Position numbers and translations under genes: made by a program
Assembly (NCBI RefSeq): GCF_028201475.1
Contig: NZ_CP116383.1
Location: 558,001 to 622,000 of the forward strand
Length of the DNA: 64,000 bases
From: Vibrio sp. SCSIO 43137
GTDB lineage: Bacteria; Pseudomonadota; Gammaproteobacteria; Enterobacterales; Vibrionaceae
Direction of reading: 5' to 3'
Shown here: one piece after another, positions 17,024 through 29,636 of the stretch
Position numbering within the stretch: position 1 is the first letter of the stretch
Layout: each line of letters opens with the position of its first letter
The notes under the pieces: model-generated
What the model saw: only the letters and a program-made list of their open reading frames with translations
What the model was told of the DNA's origin: nothing
The model's database searches: none

Positions 17024-19597
17024 ATGCGCTTAGATAGATTTACCAGCAAATTTCAGGTTGCCATTTCTGATGCCCAGTCACTGGCATTAGGACGTGACCA
17101 CCAATATATAGAGCCGGTCCACCTGATGGTTTCATTACTGAATCAGGATGGCAGCGCAATTCGCCCTCTGTTAACCATGTTGAATGTCGATGTGGTTCAA
17201 TTAAGATCCAAATTATCGGAAATGTTAGATCGTCTGCCGAAGGTAAGTGGTATAGGCGGCGATGTTCAGCTCTCTGGCGGAATGGGCGTACTGTTCAACC
17301 TGTGCGATAAAGTTGCTCAGCAGCGTCAGGACTCTTATATCTCATCTGAAGTATTTTTATTAGCGGCAATTGAAGATAAAGGCCCGCTTGGCGATCTTCT
17401 CAGAGAATTCGGGCTAACTGAAGAATCACTATCTAATGCCATAGAGCAAGTACGCGGTGGTCAAAAAGTGGATGACCCAAATGCGGAAGAGAAACGTCAG
17501 GCTCTGGAAAAGTTCACTATTGATCTGACTGTACGTGCAGAACAGGGCAAACTTGATCCTGTGATTGGGCGGGATGATGAAATACGCAGAACCATACAGG
17601 TTCTTCAGCGCAGAACAAAAAACAACCCTGTTATTATTGGTGAGCCCGGGGTGGGTAAAACCGCTATTGTCGAAGGGCTTGCGCAACGCATTATCAATAA
17701 TGAAGTTCCTGAAGGGTTAAGAGGTCGCCGGGTACTTTCTCTGGATATGGGCGCATTAGTGGCTGGTGCCAAGTATCGTGGTGAGTTTGAAGAGAGACTG
17801 AAATCTGTCCTTAATGAGCTCTCTAAAGAAGAGGGAAACATCATCCTCTTTATCGATGAGTTGCATACCATGGTTGGCGCCGGTAAAGGTGAAGGCTCAA
17901 TGGACGCGGGCAATATGCTTAAGCCTGCTTTAGCCAGAGGTGAGCTTCACTGTGTAGGCGCAACTACACTGGATGAATATCGTCAGTACATTGAGAAAGA
18001 TCCGGCCTTAGAACGCCGTTTTCAGAAAGTGCTGGTGGATGAGCCAAGTGTGGAAGATACCGTTGCTATTTTGCGTGGTCTGAAAGAGCGTTATGAACTT
18101 CATCATCATGTTGAAATCACTGATCCGGCTATTGTTGCCGCCGCCAGCTTATCTCACCGATATATATCTGACAGACAGTTGCCAGATAAAGCGATCGACT
18201 TGATCGACGAAGCCGCATCCAGCATCCGCATGCAAATTGATTCTAAGCCAGAGTCTCTGGATAAACTTGAGCGAAGAATTATCCAGCTTAAGATTGAACA
18301 GCAAGCTTTAGTGAATGAGAGTGACGATGCCAGTAGTAAACGTCTGGTATCTCTGAATCAGGAGCTGAGTGAAAAAGAGCGGGAATATGCAGAGCTTGAA
18401 GAGATCTGGAATGCAGAGAAAGCCGCTCTTTCAGGAACTCAGCATATAAAGTCTGAACTGGAACAGGCAAGAATGGACATGGATTTCGCCAGACGGGCAG
18501 GTGATCTTAACCGCATGTCTGAACTTCAGTACGGACGTATTCCTGAACTCGAGAAGCAACTCGATCTGGCTACTCAGGCAGAAATGCAGGAGATGAGTCT
18601 GCTTAAGAATAAAGTGACTGACAGCGAAATTGCGGAAGTGCTTTCAAAACAAACGGGTATTCCAGTTTCAAAAATGCTGGAAGCCGAAAAAGAAAAGCTC
18701 TTGCGTATGGAAGAGGTAATGCACAAGAGAGTTGTCGGCCAGCAGGAAGCAGTAGAAGTCGTGGCCGATGCAATTCGCCGTAGCAGAGCAGGGTTATCCG
18801 ACCCTAATAAGCCGATAGGCTCTTTTCTTTTCCTTGGGCCAACTGGTGTTGGTAAAACTGAGCTGTGTAAAACCTTGGCCAACTTTATGTTTGACAGTGA
18901 AGATGCCATGGTACGTATCGATATGTCAGAGTTTATGGAGAAGCACTCTGTTGCGCGGTTAGTTGGTGCTCCTCCGGGATACGTTGGATACGAAGAAGGT
19001 GGTTACCTTACTGAAGCGGTTAGAAGAAAGCCGTATTCTGTGATTCTTCTGGATGAAGTTGAGAAAGCGCATCCTGATGTATTCAATATCTTGTTACAGG
19101 TTCTGGATGATGGTCGTTTAACTGACGGACAAGGCCGAACGGTAGATTTTCGCAATACTGTTGTAATCATGACCTCGAATCTTGGTTCGACTAATATTCA
19201 GGAAAACTTTGCCACTCTCGACTACAACGGAATAAAGCGGGAAGTGATGGAGGTCGTGACCAAGCATTTCCGGCCAGAGTTTTTAAACCGGGTTGATGAG
19301 AGCGTGGTGTTCCATCCGTTAGGCAAAGAGCATATTAAGTTAATAGCCTCTATACAGTTGGAAAAACTGGCAAACCGCATGGCAGAAAACGGTTATGAAC
19401 TTGAAGTCGCCGATAAAGCGTTAGAGTTGATCGCAAAAGTTGGTTTTGATCCTGTTTATGGTGCAAGGCCGTTGAAGCGGGCAATCCAGCAGAGTGTGGA
19501 GAACCCATTAGCTAAAGCTATCTTGGCAGGTAAAGTGAATCCAGATAAGAAGATTCAGCTGTTGGTCAATAAAGACAGAATAATTGCCCATCAGTAA
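17024..19597 (+). CDS. clpB: ClpB protein disaggregase
   Basis: Hexameric AAA+ chaperone that, with DnaK, extracts and refolds polypeptides from aggregates after heat stress. The 857 residues equal E. coli ClpB. Order: Clp N-domain (1-145), NBD1 with Walker A GEPGVGKT (about 206-213) and Walker B FIDELH, coiled-coil M-domain (about 400-530), NBD2 with GPTGVGKT (about 605-612) and LLDEVEK, then the D2 small domain. The pore-loop tyrosines ([19 protein letters not shown]) are present. Start ATG 17024, sigma-32 promoter upstream, own terminator. It sits directly before the rRNA operon. Confidence 0.98.
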   Translation: MRLDRFTSKFQVAISDAQSLALGRDHQYIEPVHLMVSLLNQDGSAIRPLLTMLNVDVVQLRSKLSEMLDRLPKVSGIGGDVQLSGGMGVLFNLCDKVAQQRQDSYISSEVFLLAAIEDKGPLGDLLREFGLTEESLSNAIEQVRGGQKVDDPNAEEKRQALEKFTIDLTVRAEQGKLDPVIGRDDEIRRTIQVLQRRTKNNPVIIGEPGVGKTAIVEGLAQRIINNEVPEGLRGRRVLSLDMGALVAGAKYRGEFEERLKSVLNELSKEEGNIILFIDELHTMVGAGKGEGSMDAGNMLKPALARGELHCVGATTLDEYRQYIEKDPALERRFQKVLVDEPSVEDTVAILRGLKERYELHHHVEITDPAIVAAASLSHRYISDRQLPDKAIDLIDEAASSIRMQIDSKPESLDKLERRIIQLKIEQQALVNESDDASSKRLVSLNQELSEKEREYAELEEIWNAEKAALSGTQHIKSELEQARMDMDFARRAGDLNRMSELQYGRIPELEKQLDLATQAEMQEMSLLKNKVTDSEIAEVLSKQTGIPVSKMLEAEKEKLLRMEEVMHKRVVGQQEAVEVVADAIRRSRAGLSDPNKPIGSFLFLGPTGVGKTELCKTLANFMFDSEDAMVRIDMSEFMEKHSVARLVGAPPGYVGYEEGGYLTEAVRRKPYSVILLDEVEKAHPDVFNILLQVLDDGRLTDGQGRTVDFRNTVVIMTSNLGSTNIQENFATLDYNGIKREVMEVVTKHFRPEFLNRVDESVVFHPLGKEHIKLIASIQLEKLANRMAENGYELEVADKALELIAKVGFDPVYGARPLKRAIQQSVENPLAKAILAGKVNPDKKIQLLVNKDRIIAHQ

Positions 19598-19625
19598 CCG
19601 TTAGGCATCTATAGATAGTATCTGG

Positions 19626-19648
19626 AAAAGAGGGAAACTCCCTCTTTT
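19626..19648 (+). terminator. clpB terminator
   Basis: 10-bp stem AAAAGAGGGA (19626-19635) / TCCCTCTTTT (19639-19648), 28 nt past the clpB stop. Confidence 0.85.
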
Positions 19649-19711
19649 CTGCTGTTTTGCCTGTTTTTTGCTCATGCAATGTGTTTTTTGAAAAAAAAAT
19701 AAAAATAGGGG

Positions 19712-19739
19712 TTGTGCTTATCATTTTTCTCCCTATAAT
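19712..19739 (+). promoter_or_regulatory. rRNA promoter P1
   Basis: -35 TTGTGC (19712-19717), 16-bp spacer, -10 TATAAT (19734-19739), followed by the GC-rich discriminator GCGCC that is typical of stringently controlled rRNA promoters. An A-rich stretch at 19690-19706 sits where an UP element would lie. Confidence 0.85.
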
Positions 19740-19858
19740 GCGCCTCCGTTGTCACGGCAAACTTCACTGAGAAGTGCTACTGATAACAAGGCTGAAAGGC
19801 AATAACCGGGTCGGTTTTATCCACTTAAATTAAAGTGAAATAAAATTGCAAAAAGTGT

Positions 19859-19886
19859 TTGACACAGAAGGTTATCTCGCTAAAAT
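19859..19886 (+). promoter_or_regulatory. rRNA promoter P2
   Basis: Consensus -35 TTGACA (19859-19864), 16-bp spacer, -10 TAAAAT (19881-19886) and a GGCC discriminator. Tandem to P1, as in gammaproteobacterial rrn operons. Confidence 0.75.
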
Positions 19887-19927
19887 GGCCGTCCGCTTTG
19901 AGAGACCAAATGGCCGCTTAAAGCAAA

Positions 19928-19938
19928 GCTCTTTAACA
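19928..19938 (+). promoter_or_regulatory. boxA antitermination site in rrn leader
   Basis: GCTCTTTAACA, the boxA sequence for NusB/NusE loading. The same 11-mer recurs in the 16S-23S spacer at 22259-22269. The 170-nt leader from here to 16S also holds the RNase III processing-stem sequences. Confidence 0.85.
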
Positions 19939-20108
19939 ATTTAAACCTATCAATCTGTGTGGGCACTCGTTGATGATAATCAAATTAGAAACTTCGGTTT
20001 CAATTCGGTTTCAATGATACGAAGTGACCAACGAGTCGAAAGACTCAGCACAGTCAATTCAAACATTACTTATGTAATGTTCAGTATTCATTGAGCCAAC
20101 AAAAACTT

Positions 20109-21660
<1,552 letters not shown>

Positions 21661-21784
21661 AACGATGATTGTGCATTGATGAGTGTTCACACAGATTGAT
21701 TAGGTTTAGAAAGTGAAGAGAGTAAAGATACCTGCTTGATAGCGGGTATTATTGTGAAAGTGCCCAACACTTTTACATACCTAT

Positions 21785-21860
21785 GTCCCGTTCGTCTAGA
21801 GGCCTAGGACACCGCCCTTTCACGGCGGTAACAGGGGTTCGACTCCCCTACGGGATACCA
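21785..21860 (+). tRNA. tRNA-Glu (UUC)
   Basis: 76 nt including encoded CCA. The acceptor GTCCCGT pairs with ACGGGAT. Anticodon TTC in the CCTTTCACGG loop; T-loop GGTTCGACTCC. First tRNA of the 16S-23S spacer. Confidence 0.96.
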
Positions 21861-21862
21861 TT

Positions 21863-21938
21863 GGGTCGTTAGCTCAGTTGGTAGAGCAGTTGACTTTTAA
21901 TCAATTGGTCGCAGGTTCGAATCCTGCACGACCCACCA
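21863..21938 (+). tRNA. tRNA-Lys (UUU)
   Basis: 76 nt with encoded CCA. GGGTCGT acceptor, anticodon TTT in GACTTTTAATC, T-loop GGTTCGAATCC. Starts two bases after tRNA-Glu. Confidence 0.96.
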
Positions 21939-21965
21939 TTTCTTTTTAAGAAGTGATCTCAAGAT

Positions 21966-22041
21966 GGGGCTATAGCTCAGCTGGGAGAGCGCCTGCCTTG
22001 CACGCAGGAGGTCAGCAGTTCGATCCTGCTTAGCTCCACCA
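21966..22041 (+). tRNA. tRNA-Ala (UGC)
   Basis: 76 nt with encoded CCA. GGGGCTA acceptor, anticodon TGC in CCTTGCACG, T-loop AGTTCGATCCT. Confidence 0.96.
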
Positions 22042-22082
22042 TTCTTGATAAATTCTTTTCCACGAAGAATTAAAACTACAGT

Positions 22083-22158
22083 GGGCGATTAGCTCAGTTG
22101 GGAGAGCACCTCCCTTACAAGGAGGGGGTCACTGGTTCGAGCCCGGTATCGCCCACCA
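22083..22158 (+). tRNA. tRNA-Val (UAC)
   Basis: 76 nt with encoded CCA. GGGCGAT acceptor, anticodon TAC in CCTTACAAG, T-loop GGTTCGAGCCC. The Glu-Lys-Ala-Val set in one spacer is a Vibrio habit as I remember it. Confidence 0.96.
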
Positions 22159-22508
22159 TTCTCTAAATGTTTTTGGATAGACTCCAAACCAATGGTTGTT
22201 AATTGTTGGTTTGTTTTTCGTCGCTGAGAATCTTTAGAAAATGTCTATTACAGATATTGCTCTTTAACAATTTGGAAAGCTGACAGATAACAATTTGATT
22301 GATTGTTATCTAATTAAAAGTTCTCAAATCCTAAGTCTTTTTTAGATTTAGGTACCAACACACATTCAAGTGTTCTTGGAAGCAACATTACTGAGTAATG
22401 ATGCTTATATTTGAGTCCGGCAAAATCGAAATGTCTCTCGCTCATTCAAATAATGAGAGACACAAACCTTGGTTGTTTGCCATACATAAAAACCTCTTGG
22501 GGTTGTAT

Positions 22509-25407
<2,899 letters not shown>

Positions 25408-25566
25408 ACAACACCCAAGGGGTTTTGTTTTGGACTCAAATAGAACATTGAATGTGTAGTAAGACTTTTAAGCAGCTTTTCAAATTATTCGATTTGCAAG
25501 CAAATCTCACCCTAAAGGGCCGCACTAAAGTGCGTTTGAATTTGCGAGCAAATTGATAACAAATTT
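25408..25566 (+). other. 23S-5S spacer with paired palindromes
   Basis: Holds two related 16-bp palindromes, GATTTGCAAGCAAATC (25491-25506) and AATTTGCGAGCAAATT (25539-25554), flanking CGCACTAAAGTGCG (25521-25534). They can fold locally or with each other, so they probably form processing structures in the precursor. Confidence 0.6.
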
Positions 25567-25686
25567 TGCTTGGCGACCATAGCGTTGTGGACCCACCTGA
25601 TCCCATGCCGAACTCAGAAGTGAAACGCAATAGCGCCGATGGTAGTGTGGGGCTTCCCCATGTGAGAGTAGGACATCGCCAGGCTT
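25567..25686 (+). rRNA. rrf: 5S ribosomal RNA
   Basis: TGCTTGGCGACC start and CATCGCCAGGCTT end, with the conserved CCCATGCCGAACTCAGAAGTGAAACG core. About 120 nt. Ends approximate by a base or two. Confidence 0.96.
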
Positions 25687-25774
25687 GTTTCCTTGTTTTC
25701 AGATTTTAAAAATCTGAAGGCAAAACTAAATAAAGCGACTTGGTAAGACTTTGTTTGGTGACAATTTAAAGTGT

Positions 25775-25851
25775 GGAGCGGTAGTTCAGTTGGTTAGAAT
25801 ACCGGCCTGTCACGCCGGGGGTCGCGGGTTCGAGTCCCGTCCGCTCCGCCA
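25775..25851 (+). tRNA. tRNA-Asp (GUC)
   Basis: 77 nt with encoded CCA. GGAGCGG acceptor, anticodon GTC in CCTGTCACG, T-loop GGTTCGAGTCC. Distal tRNA of the rRNA operon, followed by a terminator. Confidence 0.96.
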
Positions 25852-25860
25852 CTTATACTA

Positions 25861-25889
25861 AGCCTTAGCAGAAATGCTGAGGCTTTTTG
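25861..25889 (+). terminator. rRNA operon terminator
   Basis: 10-bp stem AGCCTTAGCA (25861-25870) / TGCTGAGGCT (25875-25884) with a GAAA loop and a TTTTTG tail, ten nt after tRNA-Asp. Confidence 0.88.
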
Positions 25890-25895
25890 CGTTTA

Positions 25896-25912
25896 GAGCG
25901 GTAGTTCAGTTG
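25896..25912 (+). pseudogene. Truncated tRNA-Asp 5' fragment
   Basis: GAGCGGTAGTTCAGTTG is identical to positions 2-18 of the intact tRNA-Asp at 25775. After that the match stops abruptly. No anticodon or T arm follows. This looks like the stub of a second tRNA-Asp gene whose remainder was lost when unrelated DNA became joined at 25913. Confidence 0.65.
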
Positions 25913-25917
25913 TGCCA

Positions 25918-26129
25918 TCAATGTTCCCGACATTGACTGGTATTCACTCCATCCATGGAGATTTTAGCTTCTTTGTTAGGAAAAGCGGCCTGTGATGCGA
26001 GATAAAAGCTCTGGTTATTCAAGGGTGTATAGACCTTGCCTACATCATCTACCTCTTAAATAGGGCCTTATACTGCTCTTCTGTAGCCAAATCTTTAAGT
26101 TAGCACTCATAGAGACAAAATGTTCGCAT
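25918..26129 (-). pseudogene. Unidentified ORF relic downstream of the rRNA operon
   Basis: On minus, an ATG at 26129 opens a frame interrupted by TAA after nine codons. It then reads LKDLATEEQYKALFKR and stops (TAG 26051-26049). One frame over, 45 further codons read without interruption from 26055, including KVYTPLNNQSFYLASQ and AKISMDGVNTSQ, to a TGA at 25918-25920. Amino-acid composition looks protein-like, and the TGA lies in a TCAATGT/ACATTGA hairpin (25918-25936). I infer a decayed gene or gene end; I do not recognise the family. It starts right beside the tRNA-Asp stub. Confidence 0.35.
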
Positions 26130-26286
26130 TATAAGCGTTTAGTCGCTTTCAGCTTAGCTTGCCTTTATGACATAAATTGAGTTAGGACAATATAAACTGT
26201 GATCTTTATTCAAACATTCTGTAATTGATAGTATAATCAGTTATTCTTGTCGAAATGCTAAACGCGATATAAAAATGGGGGACGAT

Positions 26287-26394
26287 ATGGAGTGGTATGC
26301 TTTACTGGCGACATGTGCAATTTTTGCTTTAGTGTGCCTTAAGTTATCGAAAATAAAGAAAAGAAGACGGATACTTGAAAGGCTGTATCAGTAG
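26287..26394 (+). CDS. 35-residue single-pass membrane mini-protein
   Basis: Starts MEWYALLATCAIFALVCLKL and ends in a strongly basic tail (KIKKRRRILERLYQ), an N-out/C-in type small membrane protein. GGGGGA lies 5-6 nt before the ATG at 26287; an ATG four codons upstream (26275) has no such site. A TATAAT at 26232-26237 could be its -10. No homologue comes to mind. It stands alone between the ORF relic and a 525-bp AT-rich gap. Confidence 0.45.
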   Translation: MEWYALLATCAIFALVCLKLSKIKKRRRILERLYQ

Positions 26395-26919
26395 CTTCTA
26401 GTAATAGGTTAAGGATAACCTCAATTCATTTCCAGTAGTATTTCAATTAACTCAATTAGTTGTACTATTTTCCTTATATTTAAAAGAAAAAATAACCACA
26501 AATTCTACTTTCAGTAGAATATTCACTCTTATTTTATGATCAACTGAATTCTTTCAAAAAAAAAGATAAATATTTTGCAACATTGATTAGTATCATTTCA
26601 TTCATATTATGTGAAACTTATTACTATTAGTTTTTAGATTATATATAATTCAGTTTTTTTTATATGTAATATTCAAATATTACAACTTCATTTTCTTGAT
26701 GTCTGTCATACAACTGCTACTTTTAATTTGAGAGTGCGAATAATTAATGAGCATTTTATCACACGTGTAGAATTTAGTTTTACTTCATTATAATACCTAC
26801 ATGGGGATGGTTATTTAGTTGTATTGATATATGAAGAGGGTTAGATTCGGAACGATCTAAAGGCATTATTTAAGTATTTATTCTAATGCCTGATAACGGA
26901 TTCAGTATAAGGAACTACT
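26395..26919. other. AT-rich gap without a recognisable gene
   Basis: 525 bp, strongly AT-rich, with no supported ORF on either strand. Near its right end TTAGAT (26841-26846) and ATCTAA (26855-26860) form a small hairpin in the likely 5' leader of the next gene. AAGGA at 26910 is that gene's ribosome-binding site. Confidence 0.5.
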
Positions 26920-27264
26920 ATGAAAAAGTTAATTGCTATTACAGCAGGTTGTTTAATAACCTTTGGAGCATTTGCCGGTTCTATCGAAACAATACATCGA
27001 GATGCTAGCTTGACTACAGACACTTTCAGCTCTAAATCTGAAGCGCTTAATGCAGGTTTTAATATGTATGAATCTCTTGAAAGCGCCAGCAATCGCCAGC
27101 TGAAAGACAAGTTACCTACATTTGCCGATGACATTACTGGCGGGATCTCTATAGATAGCGCCAAAGTAAGAGTTGAAGAAATTCCTCTTTCAAGAGGTGA
27201 TGTCAGGTACAGAGCGGTTGTCGATGTTAACTATCAATACGAAACATATGGTAATGATAATTAA
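26920..27264 (+). CDS. Secreted small protein, DUF3316-like
   Basis: 114-residue protein with a clear Sec signal (residues 1-19, MKKLIAITAGCLITFGAFAG). The mature part is about 95 residues and includes SKSEALNAGFNMYESLESASN, a mid-region SAKVRVEEIPLSRG and a final YRAVVDVNYQYE strand. This layout (signal, helix beginning with an alanine/Asn-Gly motif, two beta strands ending in VxVxYxY) fits the DUF3316 family common in vibrios, as I remember it; function unknown, location periplasm or exported. Convergent with the NlpI-like gene through a shared terminator. Confidence 0.65.
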   Translation: MKKLIAITAGCLITFGAFAGSIETIHRDASLTTDTFSSKSEALNAGFNMYESLESASNRQLKDKLPTFADDITGGISIDSAKVRVEEIPLSRGDVRYRAVVDVNYQYETYGNDN

Positions 27265-27313
27265 TGTATTTCGAAAGTGATTTAGGTTCTAATCGCTTAT
27301 AACGAACTAATAA

Positions 27314-27351
27314 AAAAGAGTTCAAACAACATTTATAGTTTGAACTCTTTT
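27314..27351. terminator. Shared terminator, DUF3316-like / NlpI-like genes
   Basis: 14-bp perfect stem AAAAGAGTTCAAAC (27314-27327) / GTTTGAACTCTTTT (27338-27351), A-rich before and T-rich after, between convergent genes. Confidence 0.88.
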
Positions 27352-27369
27352 ATTTTGCTTCCGAGTAGG

Positions 27370-28311
27370 TTATTGGTTAAGGCTTACATACTCATTGTTT
27401 CTATTATCTTTCTTCTGAGCTGCTCTATATTCCTGAAAAATGCGATTTAGCTCTAAGAACGAATAACCATGCTCAACGTAGTTATATACGTTAAGTGAAA
27501 TAGCTAACTTATATAAAGCCATCGCATCAAATACTTTACCTTTAGACTTTAGGTGTTTAGCAGTATAGAAATAGACTTCAGTTAGTTTTTGAGCCATAAC
27601 TCTATTATTTGCCGTATCACGAATAACCTCATTTATAGCTGATTGCTGATCTATTTTCCCTAATGCAATACCAACTAATGTCCAGTTCCAGTCGTCGGTT
27701 TTATTTTTATAGGCAATCTCAAGATTATCTATTGCTGACTTTTCATCAACTGCACATTCAACAATAAAAAGCCAGAGTGCACGAAAAGGGTCACTTTTAT
27801 CTTCATTGAAATGCGCTTTCATCTCTTCCAGAGCTAAATCCAGTCTGCCGGCGTAGTATAGAGCGACAGCTTTGTTTCTCTTTGGTGTTGAATCTTCGGG
27901 AGCCAACTCTATAGCAGCACTAAAAGCATTGAATGCTGCATCAAATTCTCCAACCTGAGTAAAGTACACCCCCAGACGGTTAAAAATCTTTGGTTGTGCC
28001 GGACTAATCTTGAGAGATTGGTTGAAATCCAGACGGGCTAGATCATGCAGACCCATATTGCTATATAGACGTCCGCGTTCGTAATAAACTTTCGCTTTAT
28101 CTTCTTCAGTCAGGTCTTGTTGAAAAAGGATCTGATTGAGTTTAGCTATCTGCATCTCAAACCTAAGTTCTGGTTGCAGAGGTACCGCCATTACGGGATA
28201 AGTCAGTTCAGCTTCCGGGTTGCTTTGACCATGATGTGCGAAACTTGCTGAGCTATAACTTGCTGAAACAAGCATTGCACTTAAACCTAAAAACTTAAAC
28301 CACTTTACCAT
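27370..28311 (-). CDS. NlpI-like TPR protein without a lipobox
   Basis: Resembles NlpI, the outer-membrane TPR lipoprotein that scaffolds peptidoglycan hydrolases and the Prc protease. Shared features are AVPLQPELRFEMQIAKLNQIL, YERGRLYSNMGLHDLARLDF and the TPR unit FNRLGVYFTQVGEFDAAFNAF, with further repeats to the end and a final VEHGYSFLEL (VEHRYALLEL in E. coli). Product about 313 aa versus 294. The N terminus is a Sec signal ending SASFAHHGQ with no cysteine, so the protein should be soluble rather than lipidated. Start at 28311, spaced 6 nt from GGAGG (28314 is possible). It is not beside pnp, where I expect the canonical gene, so it is probably a second NlpI-type protein. Confidence 0.8.
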   Translation of the reverse strand: MVKWFKFLGLSAMLVSASYSSASFAHHGQSNPEAELTYPVMAVPLQPELRFEMQIAKLNQILFQQDLTEEDKAKVYYERGRLYSNMGLHDLARLDFNQSLKISPAQPKIFNRLGVYFTQVGEFDAAFNAFSAAIELAPEDSTPKRNKAVALYYAGRLDLALEEMKAHFNEDKSDPFRALWLFIVECAVDEKSAIDNLEIAYKNKTDDWNWTLVGIALGKIDQQSAINEVIRDTANNRVMAQKLTEVYFYTAKHLKSKGKVFDAMALYKLAISLNVYNYVEHGYSFLELNRIFQEYRAAQKKDNRNNEYVSLNQ

Positions 28312-28701
28312 CATTTTCCTCCACAAGTGCTCCCATAAAAATGACCAGAAGCGAAATACATATGCCTTATAACACGAAAAATACGTGTTTGGCTAATTAT
28401 TGAGCAAAATATCAGTACGTAGATCTCAAAATTGGCGTGAGCTTTTAACTAAATCATATAGTGCATATGTAGAATGTTTAATATTCACCCGTTAAGTGAT
28501 TAAATCTGAATGTATAAGCTCTTGCTTATAAGTTCTTTTTTTATTGGCTAACATCTTGTAACTATGAGCTTTGAATCAAACTTCGGCTGACGTGAAAATG
28601 AAAATCAATATAATTTCCGTATGAACTATTGGTTAAATGAATATCAGTAAATGGTAGAATATGACTAATCTGACAATTCTTATTCTGAGAGAGACGCTAG
28701 T
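28312..28701. other. Divergent promoter gap
   Basis: 390 bp between the NlpI-like gene and the GGDEF gene, AT-rich, no ORF or RNA gene that I can support. It must hold both promoters. Confidence 0.5.
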
Positions 28702-29579
28702 GTGATGTTTTTATATCGATACAGACGACAGCTGTTGTTCATAGTGCCACTGCTAGCCCTTATCAGTTATCAACTAAGCTACTATCCGTCAGCTATGATA
28801 GATAGCGTATGGGATCTGGGCATAGAGTTAGCCCATATGTTGGTCTGCTTTGTGTTGTTTCTGAAAATAGAGGATATAAGAAAGGCCCGGGCCGTCTATT
28901 TTGCTCTGTTGATTTCTGTTTATCTTCTTCTGGTCGGAAGTGCACTGGATGTACTTGATGAGTTCATCGAGGTGCCGGAGCGTATGGAGTTGCTTGAGGA
29001 TTTGTTTCAATCTTTAGGCTTTATATTTTTCATATTGTCGTGCTTTAAGTGGGTCGACTTTCATCGGACGCAAACCCGAATGATGCAAAATCTCGCCGAA
29101 GTGGACTCTCTTACCGGGCTATCGAATCGTCGTGCTTTTCTTAATATGAGCAAAAACTATTTTCGCCTCAATGAAGATGAGCAAGTCAGTATACTGGTTA
29201 TTGACATTGATTTTTTTAAAACAGTCAATGACACCTATGGTCATCAGTTTGGTGATAAATTGCTGATAAAATAGCAAATGAGATAAAACTCTGTCTCAGG
29301 AAAGGTGACTATGTCGCCAGAATTGGCGGAGAGGAGTTTGTAGTACTACTAAAAAATGCCAGTATCTCACAGGCGGGTGATATTGCTGAAAACATAAGAA
29401 TGAAAGTAGAAGCGATGCCAATCTATTTTGAAAATCAAAAAGTAGATAGCTCTGTCAGCATCGGCTATACCTCCAGCGCTGAAGAAGTAAAAGAGTTTGA
29501 GACACTGTTTTCCAAGGCAGATAAAGCTCTTTATAAAGCAAAGTCAGAGGGACGAAACTGTAGCCGCTATTTTGTTTAG
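28702..29579 (+). pseudogene. Membrane-bound diguanylate cyclase (GGDEF), frameshifted
   Basis: Would make c-di-GMP from two GTP. Four hydrophobic segments fill the first 115 residues, followed by the GGDEF domain opening DSLTGLSNRRAF. The first frame stops at TAG 29272-29274, right after GHQFGDKLLIK. The other frame continues IANEIKLCLRKGDYVARIGGEEFVV with the GGEEF active-site loop and ends SRYFV at 29579. Adding one A to the four-A run at 29268-29271 restores a 292-residue protein. As read, the product lacks the catalytic loop and would be inactive. Start GTG 28702 or ATG 28705. Confidence 0.85.
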
Positions 29580-29636
29580 TTACTAAAGAAGTCAAAGAAA
29601 GCAGACTGAAGGGCTATCGAAATAGCCCATATCAGC

